Source: Rhodococcus pseudokoreensis (GTDB lineage: Bacteria > Actinomycetota > Actinomycetes > Mycobacteriales > Mycobacteriaceae). From it: DNA of 64,000 bases. The stretch is from contig NZ_CP070619.1 in assembly GCF_017068395.1 (NCBI RefSeq), positions 8,370,001-8,434,000 on the forward strand, given 5' to 3'. Below are positions 43,695-52,552 of this stretch, piece by piece (position 1 is the stretch's first letter; each line of letters starts with the position of its first letter). The notes beneath the pieces were generated by a model that searched no databases, was not told the origin of the DNA, and saw only the letters and a program-made list of their open reading frames with translations. A program made the position numbers and the translations under genes.

Positions 43695-44056
43695 CACGAC
43701 CATCCTTCCGCGGGCGCCGGGGGCAGTTGAACGGAGCGCCACACCTGGCTCAGTGCGTCCGCGACCACGTCCCACTGGGCGCGCCGTTCCGCCAGCATTT
43801 CCCGGCCCTTATCGGTGATCGTGTAGTGCTTGCGCCGCCGCCCACTGTCGGAGGCGCCCCACGACGCCGACACCAATCCCAGCCGTTCGAGCCGATGCAG
43901 CAGGGGGTACAGCATGCCGTCGGTCCATTGGATCCGTCCGCCGGACAGGTCGTTGACCCGCTTCAGGATGGCGTACCCGTAGGACTCGCCCTCGGCGAGA
44001 ATCCCGAGCACCAGGGGAGTGGCCGACGCGGCCACCAGATCTTTCTCGATATGCAT
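43694..44056 (-). CDS. PadR-family regulator paired with the permease-prefix protein
   Basis: ATG 44056 (MHIEKDLVAASATPLVLGIL) gives 120 residues, the size of PadR subfamily s2. The winged helix contains ESYGYAILKRVNDLSGGRIQ and GMLYPLLHRLERLGLVSASW, followed by RRRKHYTITDKGREML. Its TGA overlaps the next ATG (TGATG). It probably controls its own operon. Confidence 0.88.
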   Translation of the reverse strand: MHIEKDLVAASATPLVLGILAEGESYGYAILKRVNDLSGGRIQWTDGMLYPLLHRLERLGLVSASWGASDSGRRRKHYTITDKGREMLAERRAQWDVVADALSQVWRSVQLPPAPAEGWS

Positions 44057-44161
44057 AGAACCCCTATCCCTAGATCTGCTAGCCATCAAAGTAGCAGACG
44101 GCCCGTCGCTCAATGCCTTCTCGTTGCGGATCGTCGTGAATGCTTCGATCGACAACCCAGG

Positions 44162-44196
44162 GTTGACGATGGGGGACCGTCAACTTAGAGTTGACG
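44162..44196. promoter_or_regulatory. Operator cluster at the clpC2 start
   Basis: GTTGACG occurs at 44162-44168 and 44190-44196, and its complement CGTCAAC at 44178-44184. The last two form the perfect palindrome CGTCAAC-TTAGA-GTTGACG ending one base before the ATG at 44198. No Shine-Dalgarno fits there, so the site probably serves repression. It is a natural target for the protein's own N-terminal helix-turn-helix. Confidence 0.65.
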
Positions 44197-44197
44197 C

Positions 44198-44941
44198 ATG
44201 GAGAATTCAACGCCCGCCACCCCGCCCATCCGCCTCGACGACCTCATCGACGCGATCAAGAAGGTGCACTCGGAGGCCCCGCTCGAGCAACTCACCGACG
44301 CGGTTCTCGCCGCCGAACACCTCGGCGAACTCGCGGACCACCTCATCGGGCATTTCGTCGACCAGGCCCGCCGCTCGGGGGCGTCGTGGACCGAAATCGG
44401 CAAGAGCATGGGAGTCACCAAGCAGGCTGCGCAGAAGCGGTTCGTCCCCAAGGACCCTGGGCAGGCCTCCGACCTCGATCCGAATCAGGGATTCAGCCGA
44501 TTCACTCCGCGCGCACGGCAGGTCGTGGTCGTCGCGCAGAACGAGGCCAGGGCCGCAAGTAACGCCGAGATCCTGCCTCAGCATCTCGTCCTCGGACTCC
44601 TGACCGACCCCGATGGGCTCGGGGCCCGAGCGATCGCCGCACAGGGCGTGAATCTGGACACGGTCCGCCACGCCGCGACCGCGACGCTGCCTCCTGCCGT
44701 CGAGGATTTACCCGCACTCATCCCGTTCGACGCCCAGTCACGCAAAGCACTCGAACTGACCTTCCGTGAGGCACTTCGGCTGGGGCACAACTACATCGGA
44801 ACCGAGCATATTTTGCTCGCCCTGCTCGAGGTCGAGGACGGAGTCGGTGTGCTCGCCGGACTGGGTGTCGACAAAGCCGCCGTCGAGGAGAACATCGCGG
44901 CCAGTCTCGCCGCCATAGTCGCCGCTCAGAACAAGGAGTGA
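44198..44941 (+). CDS. clpC2: ClpC2-like protein: HTH domain plus Clp N-terminal repeats, no ATPase
   Basis: 247 residues. The N-terminal 80 form a helix-turn-helix-like module (RRSGASWTEIGKSMGVTKQA). The rest is two Clp_N repeats (FTPRARQVVVVAQNEARAAS, LPQHLVLGLLTDPDG, YIGTEHILLALLEVEDG). There is no AAA+ module, so it cannot unfold proteins. The layout equals mycobacterial ClpC2 (Rv2667), which mimics the ClpC1 N-domain, binds ClpC1-targeting antibiotics such as cyclomarin and represses its own gene. The palindromes at the start support the same autoregulation here. Confidence 0.88.
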   Translation: MENSTPATPPIRLDDLIDAIKKVHSEAPLEQLTDAVLAAEHLGELADHLIGHFVDQARRSGASWTEIGKSMGVTKQAAQKRFVPKDPGQASDLDPNQGFSRFTPRARQVVVVAQNEARAASNAEILPQHLVLGLLTDPDGLGARAIAAQGVNLDTVRHAATATLPPAVEDLPALIPFDAQSRKALELTFREALRLGHNYIGTEHILLALLEVEDGVGVLAGLGVDKAAVEENIAASLAAIVAAQNKE

Positions 44942-44981
44942 GCTCGCTCGGAGTGCGGTCGCACGCCAGTCACCACGGTGG

Positions 44982-45878
44982 TCACGTGAAGGGAATGCCC
45001 CCGGTGACGCCGAGCACTTCCCCGGTGACGTAACTGGATTCGTTCGACGCGAGGAACACGTACGCGGGAGCCAGTTCGGCCGGCTGGCCGGGCCGGCCCA
45101 GCGGCACGTCGTCGCCGAAGTTCCGGTAGCCGTCGGCGGGCATGGTCGCGGGGATCAGCGGCGTCCAGATGGGGCCCGGTGCCACGGCGTTGACCCGTAT
45201 TCCCCGTTTCGCCACATCGGCGGCCAGTCCCTTGGTGAAGTTGATGATCGCCGCCTTGGTGGTGGCGTAGTCGAGCAGGCCGGGGGAGGGATTCATGCCC
45301 TGGATCGACGACGTGTTCACGATGGTCGATCCCGGTTCCATGACCGCGACGGACTTCTTGCACAGCCAGAACAGTGCGTAGAGGTTCGTCCGCAGGACGC
45401 GGTCGAACTGCTCGGTGGTGATGTCGGCGATGCCACCCGTTTGGACCATCTGAAACGCCGCGTTGTTGACGAGGATGTCGAGGCCGCCGAGTTCCCGCAC
45501 CGTCAGGTCCACGAGAGTCTGGCAGTGGTCCTCCGACGTGATGTCCCCGGTTGCAACGACGCCTCGCTGCGCGGCCTCGTTCACCAGTCGGACGGTCTCC
45601 CGTGCATCGGACTCCTCGGCGTCGAGGCAGCTGACCACCACGTCCGCGCCCTCACGAGCGAACGCGAGCGCTACTGCCCGTCCGATGCCCGAATCCGCGC
45701 CCGTGATCAGGGCACGACGGCCGTCGAGGCGGCCGCTGCCCCGATAGGTCTTCTCGCCGTGATCCGGCGTGGACACCATGTCGGCGGTCAGTCCCGGGTG
45801 CGGTATCTCCGGTTGATGCTCGCGGTCGGGATCGGGGTACTGCGTGGTGGGATCCTGCCGGGCGTACTGGTCGGCCAT
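44982..45878 (-). CDS. Short-chain dehydrogenase/reductase (YghA/YhdF-like)
   Basis: ATG 45878 (MADQYARQDPTTQYPDPD) gives 298 residues. The N-terminal Pro/Asp-rich extension is typical of this SDR subgroup. Cofactor motif ALITGADSGIGRAVALAFAR, NNAAFQ, the catalytic Ser in VNTSSIQG and YATTKAAIINFTKG (Tyr/Lys) are all present. It should reduce or oxidise a small carbonyl or alcohol with NAD(P)H; substrate unknown. These often appear in general stress regulons. Confidence 0.88.
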   Translation of the reverse strand: MADQYARQDPTTQYPDPDREHQPEIPHPGLTADMVSTPDHGEKTYRGSGRLDGRRALITGADSGIGRAVALAFAREGADVVVSCLDAEESDARETVRLVNEAAQRGVVATGDITSEDHCQTLVDLTVRELGGLDILVNNAAFQMVQTGGIADITTEQFDRVLRTNLYALFWLCKKSVAVMEPGSTIVNTSSIQGMNPSPGLLDYATTKAAIINFTKGLAADVAKRGIRVNAVAPGPIWTPLIPATMPADGYRNFGDDVPLGRPGQPAELAPAYVFLASNESSYVTGEVLGVTGGIPFT

Positions 45879-45917
45879 TCTCGTATCCCTTTCGTCATTC
45901 CCGGTCTGCAGAGACAA

Positions 45918-46790
45918 CTACCGGCGAGCCGGTACGAAGCGCCGAACCGCGCGGATCGCTGCGGGCGGTCGCGCCGGATGCCACACGTCGCGATCGGTGT
46001 ACGACCAGGCATAGATCGGGCTGCCGTCGCGAATACAGTCGAGCAGCCGCGGTTCGTCGAGCTCGTCCGCCGACCATTCGTACAGCTGCTGCAGGCGCGG
46101 TCCTATCAGGCCGTAGTCCAGCATCTCGCCGAGGTTGTGCTCGGCGGCGACGTACGCAGCGACGTCGTCTCCGAGTGGATATCGGTCGGGGAGAACCCGC
46201 GAGAGGGAAAGGAAGATCCCGGTCATCGACAGTCGCGGATCGCCGAGCAGGGGTCCTGCCGGCGCGAGCCGCCCGAGCGCCAGTCGTGGCGCCGCGACCA
46301 AGGCATGGGCGAAGAGAACGCGGAGCAGCACGACGTTGAGAAAGAAGCGCTCGGGACGGCTCTCGGTGTCGGCGAGGTCGCGATGGTCGAGATAGGCGGA
46401 CGCGATGCTCGCGTTGTGGGCCCGGTACCACGTGCGTGCGGTCGGATCGGCAACGAACAGCATCCACAGGTCGACCGCGTGCGATGACGGCCTCCCTCCC
46501 ATTCCGCCGCTCCGGGCGACGGCCTCGCACCCGTCGCGCAACAGTCGCTCATTGACGGCCCGCCACCAGGGACTGCCGGGTGGCGTCGCGTCGATCGCGG
46601 CCAGCACGCCGCGGCCGACCTGCCAGCGCATGAACGACAGCGCCGCACGGCGAAACGGCAAATGCCGCGGTGCGTTGCCCACCGGACCGTGATACGTGCG
46701 GGCACTCAGCTCGAGGCGGGCATCAGGATCGTCACGCACGGCGTGGACCTGGCCGAGCGCCCAGTCTGCGGCGGAACCTCGCGAACTCAC
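45918..46790 (-). CDS. Conserved hypothetical protein
   Basis: GTG 46790 gives 290 residues. The protein is helical and Arg/Leu-rich with conserved-looking phrases LPFRRAALSFMRWQVGRGVL, GSPWWRAVNERLLRDGCEAV, FLNVVLLRVLFAHALVAAPR and SPIYAWSYTDRDVWHPARPP. No signal peptide or named domain is recognised. It lies 39 bp upstream of the SDR gene on the same strand, so the two probably form an operon. Confidence 0.65.
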   Translation of the reverse strand: MSSRGSAADWALGQVHAVRDDPDARLELSARTYHGPVGNAPRHLPFRRAALSFMRWQVGRGVLAAIDATPPGSPWWRAVNERLLRDGCEAVARSGGMGGRPSSHAVDLWMLFVADPTARTWYRAHNASIASAYLDHRDLADTESRPERFFLNVVLLRVLFAHALVAAPRLALGRLAPAGPLLGDPRLSMTGIFLSLSRVLPDRYPLGDDVAAYVAAEHNLGEMLDYGLIGPRLQQLYEWSADELDEPRLLDCIRDGSPIYAWSYTDRDVWHPARPPAAIRAVRRFVPARR

Positions 46791-47025
46791 CGTCCCATTG
46801 TCGGACCCGACCGGTCTGGGAGGAAAGGGCAGGGCGAGTCGAAACTGGACAGTGGGGGGTGAGTCGCACCGTCACCGCGGAGCGCAGATGTCGAATCCTT
46901 TGATCCTGAGGGTGACCCGCGAACCACGTGCTCGACCGCGATATCCTCTCTCCTCCAAACAGATTCGATGCTTCCGCGAAATGCACCCACCGCACCGGCG
47001 GGAGCAGGAGGAAGGGGAGGAACAG

Positions 47026-47299
47026 ATGACCGCAGCTCTTGCCGTCTCGATCGCGGTGACGTTCATCTGGCCGGGGATGGTCGTCGCGATCTCGTTCCTG
47101 GAAGCACCGCTGAAGTTCCGTGCACCTGGGGTAACGGTGCCGCTCGGGCTGGGGATCGGTCCCGGTTGACGCGTTGATCCGACACGTCCTCGCCGGCGAG
47201 GACGTCCCGCGTTCTCACGCGCACTACGTCTACATCGGTCTGGAAGTTGTGAAGGTCGTTGCTCTGCTGATGACCGGGTGCCTGCTACTCGGTGTGTGA
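47026..47299 (+). pseudogene. Decayed small membrane protein gene with internal deletion
   Basis: From a good ribosome-binding site (GGGGAGG) and ATG 47026 the frame reads AVTFIWPGMVVAISFLEAPL and KFRAPGVTVPLGLGIGPG, then stops at 47167-47169. One frame over, from 47165 to 47299, the sequence continues with SHAHYVYIGLEVVKVVALLM and ends in TGA. The two parts look like the start and end of a four-span membrane protein of about 150 residues whose middle (some 55 residues, by family size from memory) is missing. Insert-free fusion plus frameshift indicates deletion. Confidence 0.65.
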
Positions 47300-47340
47300 C
47301 GGGGTGCATCGAGGGCTCGATCACGGGGCGGGTCTCGGAC

Positions 47341-48351
47341 TCAGCGTGTGCCGTTGGCGGCGTACTCGGCGACGGAGTCGATGTTCGTCCGGTCGATGAA
47401 CGCCGGGCCTGTGAGTACGGGCTGCCCGCCGCCGATGGTGTTGCCGTTGTTCAGGTACAGCCAGAGGGAGTCGACCGCGAGATAGCCCTGCAGGAACGGC
47501 TGTTGGTCGATGGCCCATTCGACGTCGCCGGCCTGGATGGCCTTGACGAGGTCGGCGTTGGTGTCGAACGTGACGATGGTGGCGTCGCTACCGGCTGTCT
47601 CTTTGGACTGCACGGCAGTGAGGGCGATGGCGGTATCGAGCGCCACGACATGGTCGATCGTAGGGTCCTGTTGGAGCTTGGCGGTGATGGACGCCTCGAC
47701 GGATGTCATGTCTTGGCTGTTGACATTGAGAACTTCGGTGTTGCCGCCCGATAGACCCTGCGCCACACCCGCGCAGCGGGCTTCGAGGGAGACGTTGCCC
47801 TGTTCGTGGTTGATGCAGAGCGTTCTGCGGGCGTCCTCGGCGGCGAGACGTTTGCCGGCGGTTTGGCCGGAGAGGGTTTCGTCCTGACCGAAGTACTGCT
47901 GAACGCCGAGGTCCCGCCAGGCGTCGTATCCGGCGTTGAAGCCGACGAGGGGGATCCCGGCGTTCTCGGCGGCGCGGACCGACGGGCCCACGGCGTCAGG
48001 TTTGGCCAGAGTGAGTGCGATCCCGTCGACCTTGCTGTCGATCGCGGATTGGACGAGGTTGACCTGGTTTGGGGCCTGCGGGTCGGAGGAGTAGCGCAGT
48101 TCGATGTTGTCCTTGGCCGCGGCGGTTTCGGCGCCCTTGCGGATCAGGTCCCAGAAGGCGTTGCCGGGAACGCCGTGCGTGATCATCGCGATCGTCGCCA
48201 CGGGGGTGTCGGCGGTTCCGGCGGAGATCCCGCTACCGGTATCTGCGGGTTTTCCGCCGGTGCTCGAGCAGGACGCGGTAAGCAGGGCCGCGGCCGCAAG
48301 TGCAGCAGTGGCGAGTGTGGTGAGGCGGCGATGCCTCTGGGCAGAGCTCAT
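47341..48351 (-). CDS. Sugar-type periplasmic binding lipoprotein
   Basis: 336 residues. Signal peptide with lipobox LTASC (Cys about 28), then a type I (ribose/LacI-like) binding fold: TIAMITHGVPGNAFWDLIRK, NLVQSAIDSKVDGIALTLAK, and GSDATIVTFDTNADLVKAIQ. It should bind a sugar or cyclitol at the cell surface. It is the last gene of a four-gene operon that contains an MFS transporter instead of ABC permease and ATPase genes. Confidence 0.88.
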   Translation of the reverse strand: MSSAQRHRRLTTLATAALAAAALLTASCSSTGGKPADTGSGISAGTADTPVATIAMITHGVPGNAFWDLIRKGAETAAAKDNIELRYSSDPQAPNQVNLVQSAIDSKVDGIALTLAKPDAVGPSVRAAENAGIPLVGFNAGYDAWRDLGVQQYFGQDETLSGQTAGKRLAAEDARRTLCINHEQGNVSLEARCAGVAQGLSGGNTEVLNVNSQDMTSVEASITAKLQQDPTIDHVVALDTAIALTAVQSKETAGSDATIVTFDTNADLVKAIQAGDVEWAIDQQPFLQGYLAVDSLWLYLNNGNTIGGGQPVLTGPAFIDRTNIDSVAEYAANGTR

Positions 48352-48389
48352 ATCGGGTCTCCTCGTTCGTGAGCAGTCGGGTCGGGTGG

Positions 48390-49814
48390 TCAGCGACGGG
48401 CGTGGGCGCTTCGGAACTCGTCTTCGAACTCCTCGAGGGATTTGCCGCGGGTCTCAGGAACCATGGTGGCGACGAAGACGATCCCGAGTACACCGATTCC
48501 GGCGAAGACGAAGAACGTTAGTGCGATGCCGAGCGCGGACACGAGCGGCGGAAAGCCGAATGTGACGACGGCGTCGGCGACCCACAGCACGAATACGGAC
48601 AGTCCCATCGCGAAGCTGCGGAGCTTGAGCGGAAACATCTCGGCGAGCATCAGCCAGACCAGAGGACCGAGGGTGCCCTGCATGGAGAACACGAAGAGCA
48701 CCACGAACACCAGGATGATGTAGGGCTTGATCGCGTTGTCGGGCAGCAGCAGTGCGGAGGTGCCGACGAGTACGTGGAACGTCACGATCAGGGATAGTCC
48801 GCCGATGAGCATGGTGCGGCGGTCGACTCTGTTGATGAGCAGGACTCCGACGATGATGCCGAGCATGCTGAACAGCCCGTTGGCGGTGTTGGCGATGATC
48901 GCGCCGCCGCTCGAGAATCCCGCCGTCTGCAGTAATTGCGTGCCGTAGTACATGATCGAGTTGATCCCGGTGAACTGCTGAACAATTCCGAGGACGGCGC
49001 CGATGATCACCAGGCGGCGGATCCACGGCACGGCGAGGTCGCGCCACCCGCCCGTGTGCAGAATCTGCTCCTCTTCGGCGAGGGCATGCACCTCGGCGAT
49101 CTCGGCGTCGGCCCGTTCGGGCGAGCGCACCTGTCGCAGTACGTCGAGGGCCTCGCCGTCACGACCACGGGAGGTGAGCCATCGCGGGCTTTCCGGCATC
49201 CTCAGCATGCCGATCAGCAGCGCGAACGCCGGCAGGACCGAGACAGCGAGCATGTAGCGCCAGACGTTGTGGTGGTGTCCCCAGGTATGCATGATGACGG
49301 CGTTGACGATGAATGCCGCGAACACTCCGCCGACGATCATGATTTCGTTGCGGGAGACGAGGCTGCCGCGTCGCTCGGCCGGCACGAGTTCGGCGAGATA
49401 GACCGGAACCGTTGCCGAGGCACCGCCGACGGCGAACCCGAGGACGAAGCGGAACGCCGCGAGGGCGGGCCAGGTCGGGGCGAACACACACCCGAGGGTC
49501 CCGATGATGAAGATGCAGGACAGCATGAGTAGGTTGTGGCGGCGTCCGTGACGGTCGGAGAGTCGGCCGCCGACCAACGCCCCGAAGGCGGCCCCGAAGA
49601 TCAGGATGCTCACGACGAAACCCTCGCTGAGCGGACTCAGCCCGAGGTCTGTCTTCATCGGGTCGCCGGCGCCGTTGATCACGCCGGTGTCGTAGCCGAA
49701 CAGCAGGCCACCGAACGACGCGACCACCGTGACCACGCCGAGCCGCCTCGTGTGCGGACCTGGTCTGTCGGGTGGGAGTACGACGGGGGAGGTCAGAGTG
49801 GGGGTGGTATTCAT
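48390..49814 (-). CDS. MFS sugar/myo-inositol transporter
   Basis: 474 residues with twelve spans. Sugar-porter motifs are present: GRLSDRHGRR after TM2, RFVLGFAVGGASATVPVYLA with AELVPAERRG in TM4-5, PESPRWL before the central loop, and QFTGINSIMYYGT in TM7. It is closest in pattern to IolT/XylE-type H+ symporters. In this operon it likely brings in the cyclitol or sugar oxidised by the Gfo/Idh/MocA enzyme. Confidence 0.9.
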   Translation of the reverse strand: MNTTPTLTSPVVLPPDRPGPHTRRLGVVTVVASFGGLLFGYDTGVINGAGDPMKTDLGLSPLSEGFVVSILIFGAAFGALVGGRLSDRHGRRHNLLMLSCIFIIGTLGCVFAPTWPALAAFRFVLGFAVGGASATVPVYLAELVPAERRGSLVSRNEIMIVGGVFAAFIVNAVIMHTWGHHHNVWRYMLAVSVLPAFALLIGMLRMPESPRWLTSRGRDGEALDVLRQVRSPERADAEIAEVHALAEEEQILHTGGWRDLAVPWIRRLVIIGAVLGIVQQFTGINSIMYYGTQLLQTAGFSSGGAIIANTANGLFSMLGIIVGVLLINRVDRRTMLIGGLSLIVTFHVLVGTSALLLPDNAIKPYIILVFVVLFVFSMQGTLGPLVWLMLAEMFPLKLRSFAMGLSVFVLWVADAVVTFGFPPLVSALGIALTFFVFAGIGVLGIVFVATMVPETRGKSLEEFEDEFRSAHARR

Positions 49815-49989
49815 CGTGCGGTCTCCGATTCATCGCGGCCCGGCATTCCGGGGCCGACGATCAGTTGCAGATGGTGTCGGTGTCCGATCGGGCGATCACG
49901 ACACGCGGGCGTGGACGTGCGTTCGGCGCGCGGAAACGGGGAGGACAGGCTCCCGCGCGCCGAAGTCGGTGGTGCCGGCGGGACGGGAC

Positions 49990-50946
49990 CTATCGCACGG
50001 CCGGCGGCAGGCCGATGCCGGCGAAATATTCGCGGGTGCGGACGGCGATGGCCTTCGCACTGCCGGGCGGGGCGGGGTACATGTCCTGCTCGATGATCAG
50101 TCGCAGATCTCGGCCCAGCGCGGCGAGGTCACGCAGCAGCGGTTCCATGGTGGGCACACCGAGCGGCGGTTCGACCATGGCGCCGCGCTGGACGGCCTCG
50201 TAGAACCCGACGCGATCGGTGCGGGCCTGGGCGGCCACCCCGGGGTCGACCTGCTTGAGGTGGATGTAGCTGATGCGGTCGGGGTAGCGGCTGATGATCT
50301 CGCGGTTGTCGCCCGAGCAGTACGAGACGTGTCCGGTGTCCAGGCACAGCGACACGGTCTCGGGATCGGTGTCGTCGAGGAACTTCTCGATGAACGCCTG
50401 GGTGTCGACGTGGGTGTCGACGTGCGGGTGGAAGCCGGCCCGCACCGCGAATTCCTCCGCCACGAGGCGGCCGAGCTTCGAATGTCCGTCGACGAGGTCA
50501 CGCCACTGCTCGGCGGTCAATTCGGAAGGTTGGGTGAGTGCTCCCGTGTGCAGGTCGGTGTACTGCTCGGGCAGCACGACCAGGTGGTGAACGTCCATCG
50601 CAGAGAGTAGTTCGCAGACCGCGAAGGCGTCCTTGCGGCCGTTCTCGAAGGCCTCCTCGCCGTGGTGCAGCGCCGTGCCGACAGTGCCGCCGGTCAATGT
50701 CAATCCGCGTTGTCCGAGTTCGTCTTTCAACTGTTCGGGGTGGGTGGGCAGATAGCCGTACGGGCCGAGTTCGATGGTGTTGAAGCCGGCCTCGACGACC
50801 TCGTCGAGAAATGTGCTCCAGTGCGGTTGCTTGGGGTCGTCGGGAAACCAGATGCCCCAGGAGTCGGGGGCGGTGCCGAGGCTCAGTCGCGAGAACGCGG
50901 GGTCGGGCCGGGCCGCTGTTGCAGCGGCGAGATCGGGTGAGGTCAT
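49990..50946 (-). CDS. TIM-barrel sugar isomerase/dehydratase (IolE-like)
   Basis: 318 residues of the AP-endonuclease-2 fold. LSLGTAPDSWGIWFPDDPKQ, AGFNTIELGPYGYLP, and the metal-site segments LCLDTGHVSYCSGDN and RISYIHLKQVD with LIIEQDMY match inosose dehydratase or related epimerases. It would act on the ketone produced by the neighbouring oxidoreductase. A small gap (33 bp) to the upstream gene supports an operon. Confidence 0.85.
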   Translation of the reverse strand: MTSPDLAAATAARPDPAFSRLSLGTAPDSWGIWFPDDPKQPHWSTFLDEVVEAGFNTIELGPYGYLPTHPEQLKDELGQRGLTLTGGTVGTALHHGEEAFENGRKDAFAVCELLSAMDVHHLVVLPEQYTDLHTGALTQPSELTAEQWRDLVDGHSKLGRLVAEEFAVRAGFHPHVDTHVDTQAFIEKFLDDTDPETVSLCLDTGHVSYCSGDNREIISRYPDRISYIHLKQVDPGVAAQARTDRVGFYEAVQRGAMVEPPLGVPTMEPLLRDLAALGRDLRLIIEQDMYPAPPGSAKAIAVRTREYFAGIGLPPAVR

Positions 50947-50979
50947 AACGGCGTCCTTTTCAGGTCGGTGTACTTCGGG

Positions 50980-52167
50980 TCAGGCGGGGGCAGGGCTGGA
51001 GCTGAGCGCCAACGTGGTGTCGACCTCGTCGAGGGAGACGGCGGTTCCTGTCTCGGCTGCCCGCTGGGCAGCGTCGACCGTGAGCATCACGCGGTAGGCG
51101 GAAGGGAAACCGGTGTCCATCGGGGTCCGGGCGAGAATGCACCGCACGAAGTGCTGGATCTCGGCGACGAACGCCTCGGCGTATCCGGTACCGACGCCGC
51201 CGCCGGGCATCGCCGCCACATCGGAGAAGTAGGGATGTGCCGGGCTGGTGAAGACGCGGCGGGGGCCTGACAGCGCTGCCGGTCCTTCGGCGATGTGGAC
51301 GTGGAACTCACCGGCGGCGATGGAGTCGAACCGAGCATGCCCCTCGGAGCCGTGAACCTCGATACCCAGGGAGTTGGGGATTCCGGTCGCGATCCGATTG
51401 ACCCGGATCTGGCCGACTGCGCCGCTTTCGAGTTCGACTGTCAGCAATGCGATGTCGTCCGTGTCGACTACGGCGGACTCGCCGGTACCGGGGACGGGAC
51501 GGCGGTCGATGGCGGTCCGCAGGGTTGCCGACAGCACCCGGCGGATGGGGCCGACCACGTACTGCACCGTGTCGATCGCGTGGGTTCCGATGTCGATCAG
51601 TGCGCCCGCACCGGCGGTGTCCTTGGCGTATCGCCAGCTGAACGGGGTCTGCGGGGAGGAACCGTAGTCTGCGTTGTACCAGGCGGTGAAGTTGTGGACG
51701 GTGCCGATTGCGCCGTCGGCGACCAGGTCGTGTACCGCCGCCAGGCCGGGCAGGCGCCGGAACGAGAAGCCGACTCCCGTCACGGCCGGGGACTGTTCGG
51801 CCAGCGCCACCAGTTCGGTTGCTTCCGCGGAGCCGCGTCCGATCGGCTTCTCCGTCAGGACATGCTTTCCCGAGCGCAGGATGGCCGGCAGCACGTCGGC
51901 GTGCACGCTGTTGGGAAGTGCAACCGAGATTGCGTCGATCGTCGGGTCGTCGAGGACCTTCTGCAGGTCTGCCGTGGCCTCGGCGTACCCGTAGCGGGCG
52001 GCCGTGCGACGCGCCAGTTCGACGTTCGGGTCGACGACTACGGCCAAGTCGATCTGGACGGTGTCGAGCCCGCTCGCCATCGAGACGTTGCGGAACCCGA
52101 AGGCATGCGCTTGGCCTGCGGCACCGGCGCCCACGAGCGCCACTCGGATCTTCTGCTGTGGGGACAT
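50980..52167 (-). CDS. Gfo/Idh/MocA-family oxidoreductase
   Basis: ATG 52167 (MSPQQKIRVALVGAGAAGQA) gives 395 residues; the longer upstream frame is non-coding. Rossmann motif VALVGAGAAGQAHAFGF, EKPIG and the catalytic region DIGTHAIDTVQYVVGP (Asp/His) are intact. Family members oxidise myo-inositol, glucose or related polyols with NAD. It is the first gene of the operon and lies beneath a LacI operator. Confidence 0.9.
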   Translation of the reverse strand: MSPQQKIRVALVGAGAAGQAHAFGFRNVSMASGLDTVQIDLAVVVDPNVELARRTAARYGYAEATADLQKVLDDPTIDAISVALPNSVHADVLPAILRSGKHVLTEKPIGRGSAEATELVALAEQSPAVTGVGFSFRRLPGLAAVHDLVADGAIGTVHNFTAWYNADYGSSPQTPFSWRYAKDTAGAGALIDIGTHAIDTVQYVVGPIRRVLSATLRTAIDRRPVPGTGESAVVDTDDIALLTVELESGAVGQIRVNRIATGIPNSLGIEVHGSEGHARFDSIAAGEFHVHIAEGPAALSGPRRVFTSPAHPYFSDVAAMPGGGVGTGYAEAFVAEIQHFVRCILARTPMDTGFPSAYRVMLTVDAAQRAAETGTAVSLDEVDTTLALSSSPAPA

Positions 52168-52233
52168 CGAACGATCTCGCTTTCTCTGGCTGAACACGGA
52201 AGCGGAGGGCAATCCCGACCGATCCGAACTAAT

Positions 52234-52249
52234 TGTGGAACGTTCCACA
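52234..52249. promoter_or_regulatory. LacI-type operator for the catabolic operon
   Basis: TGTGGAACGTTCCACA is a perfect 16-bp palindrome, 67 bp upstream of the Gfo/Idh/MocA start, with the central CG typical of LacI-family sites. Confidence 0.8.
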
Positions 52250-52459
52250 CGGCAAAAAGTAACGACGATCACATCGTGCTGTCAAGAGTGTTGCAGATTT
52301 CCATGCATGGCCTCAGGGGGAGTGGGGAGTGTACTACCAGGCGCTGAAGTGGGGATATACCCCGAACTGGTCGAGGTGTCGGTCTTGCGCGGGCGTGATT
52401 CTTCGGGGGCGTCGCTGCTGCCGCAGGTGCGGCGGCGGCGAGCGGAATGCGGGCACCGA

Positions 52460-52487
52460 TTGTGGAACGCTCCATAGTTGCTATGCT
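52460..52487 (+). promoter_or_regulatory. Second LacI operator overlapping the regulator promoter
   Basis: TGTGGAACGCTCCATA (52461-52476) matches the first operator at 14 of 16 positions. It sits within a likely promoter: TTGTGG (52460-52465), 16-base spacer, TATGCT (52482-52487), 65 bp before the lacI-type start. This arrangement indicates autorepression. Confidence 0.7.
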
Positions 52488-52552
52488 TGCTCGGCGACGT
52501 CTCGGACGCAGTGCTGTGACCCCGGATGCCGCAGAAGGGGAGTGGTGGTTCC

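Larger units (their letters stand above)
52168..52552. other. 385-bp divergent regulatory region
   Basis: Between the oxidoreductase and LacI-type genes I see only the two operators and the promoter listed separately. Short open frames here have no ribosome-binding site or plausible composition. Confidence 0.7.

Noticed and set aside
44942..44981. Terminator palindrome ACCACGGTGGT between clpC2 and the SDR gene
   Set aside because: The arms leave a one-base loop and only five pairs, too weak to call.
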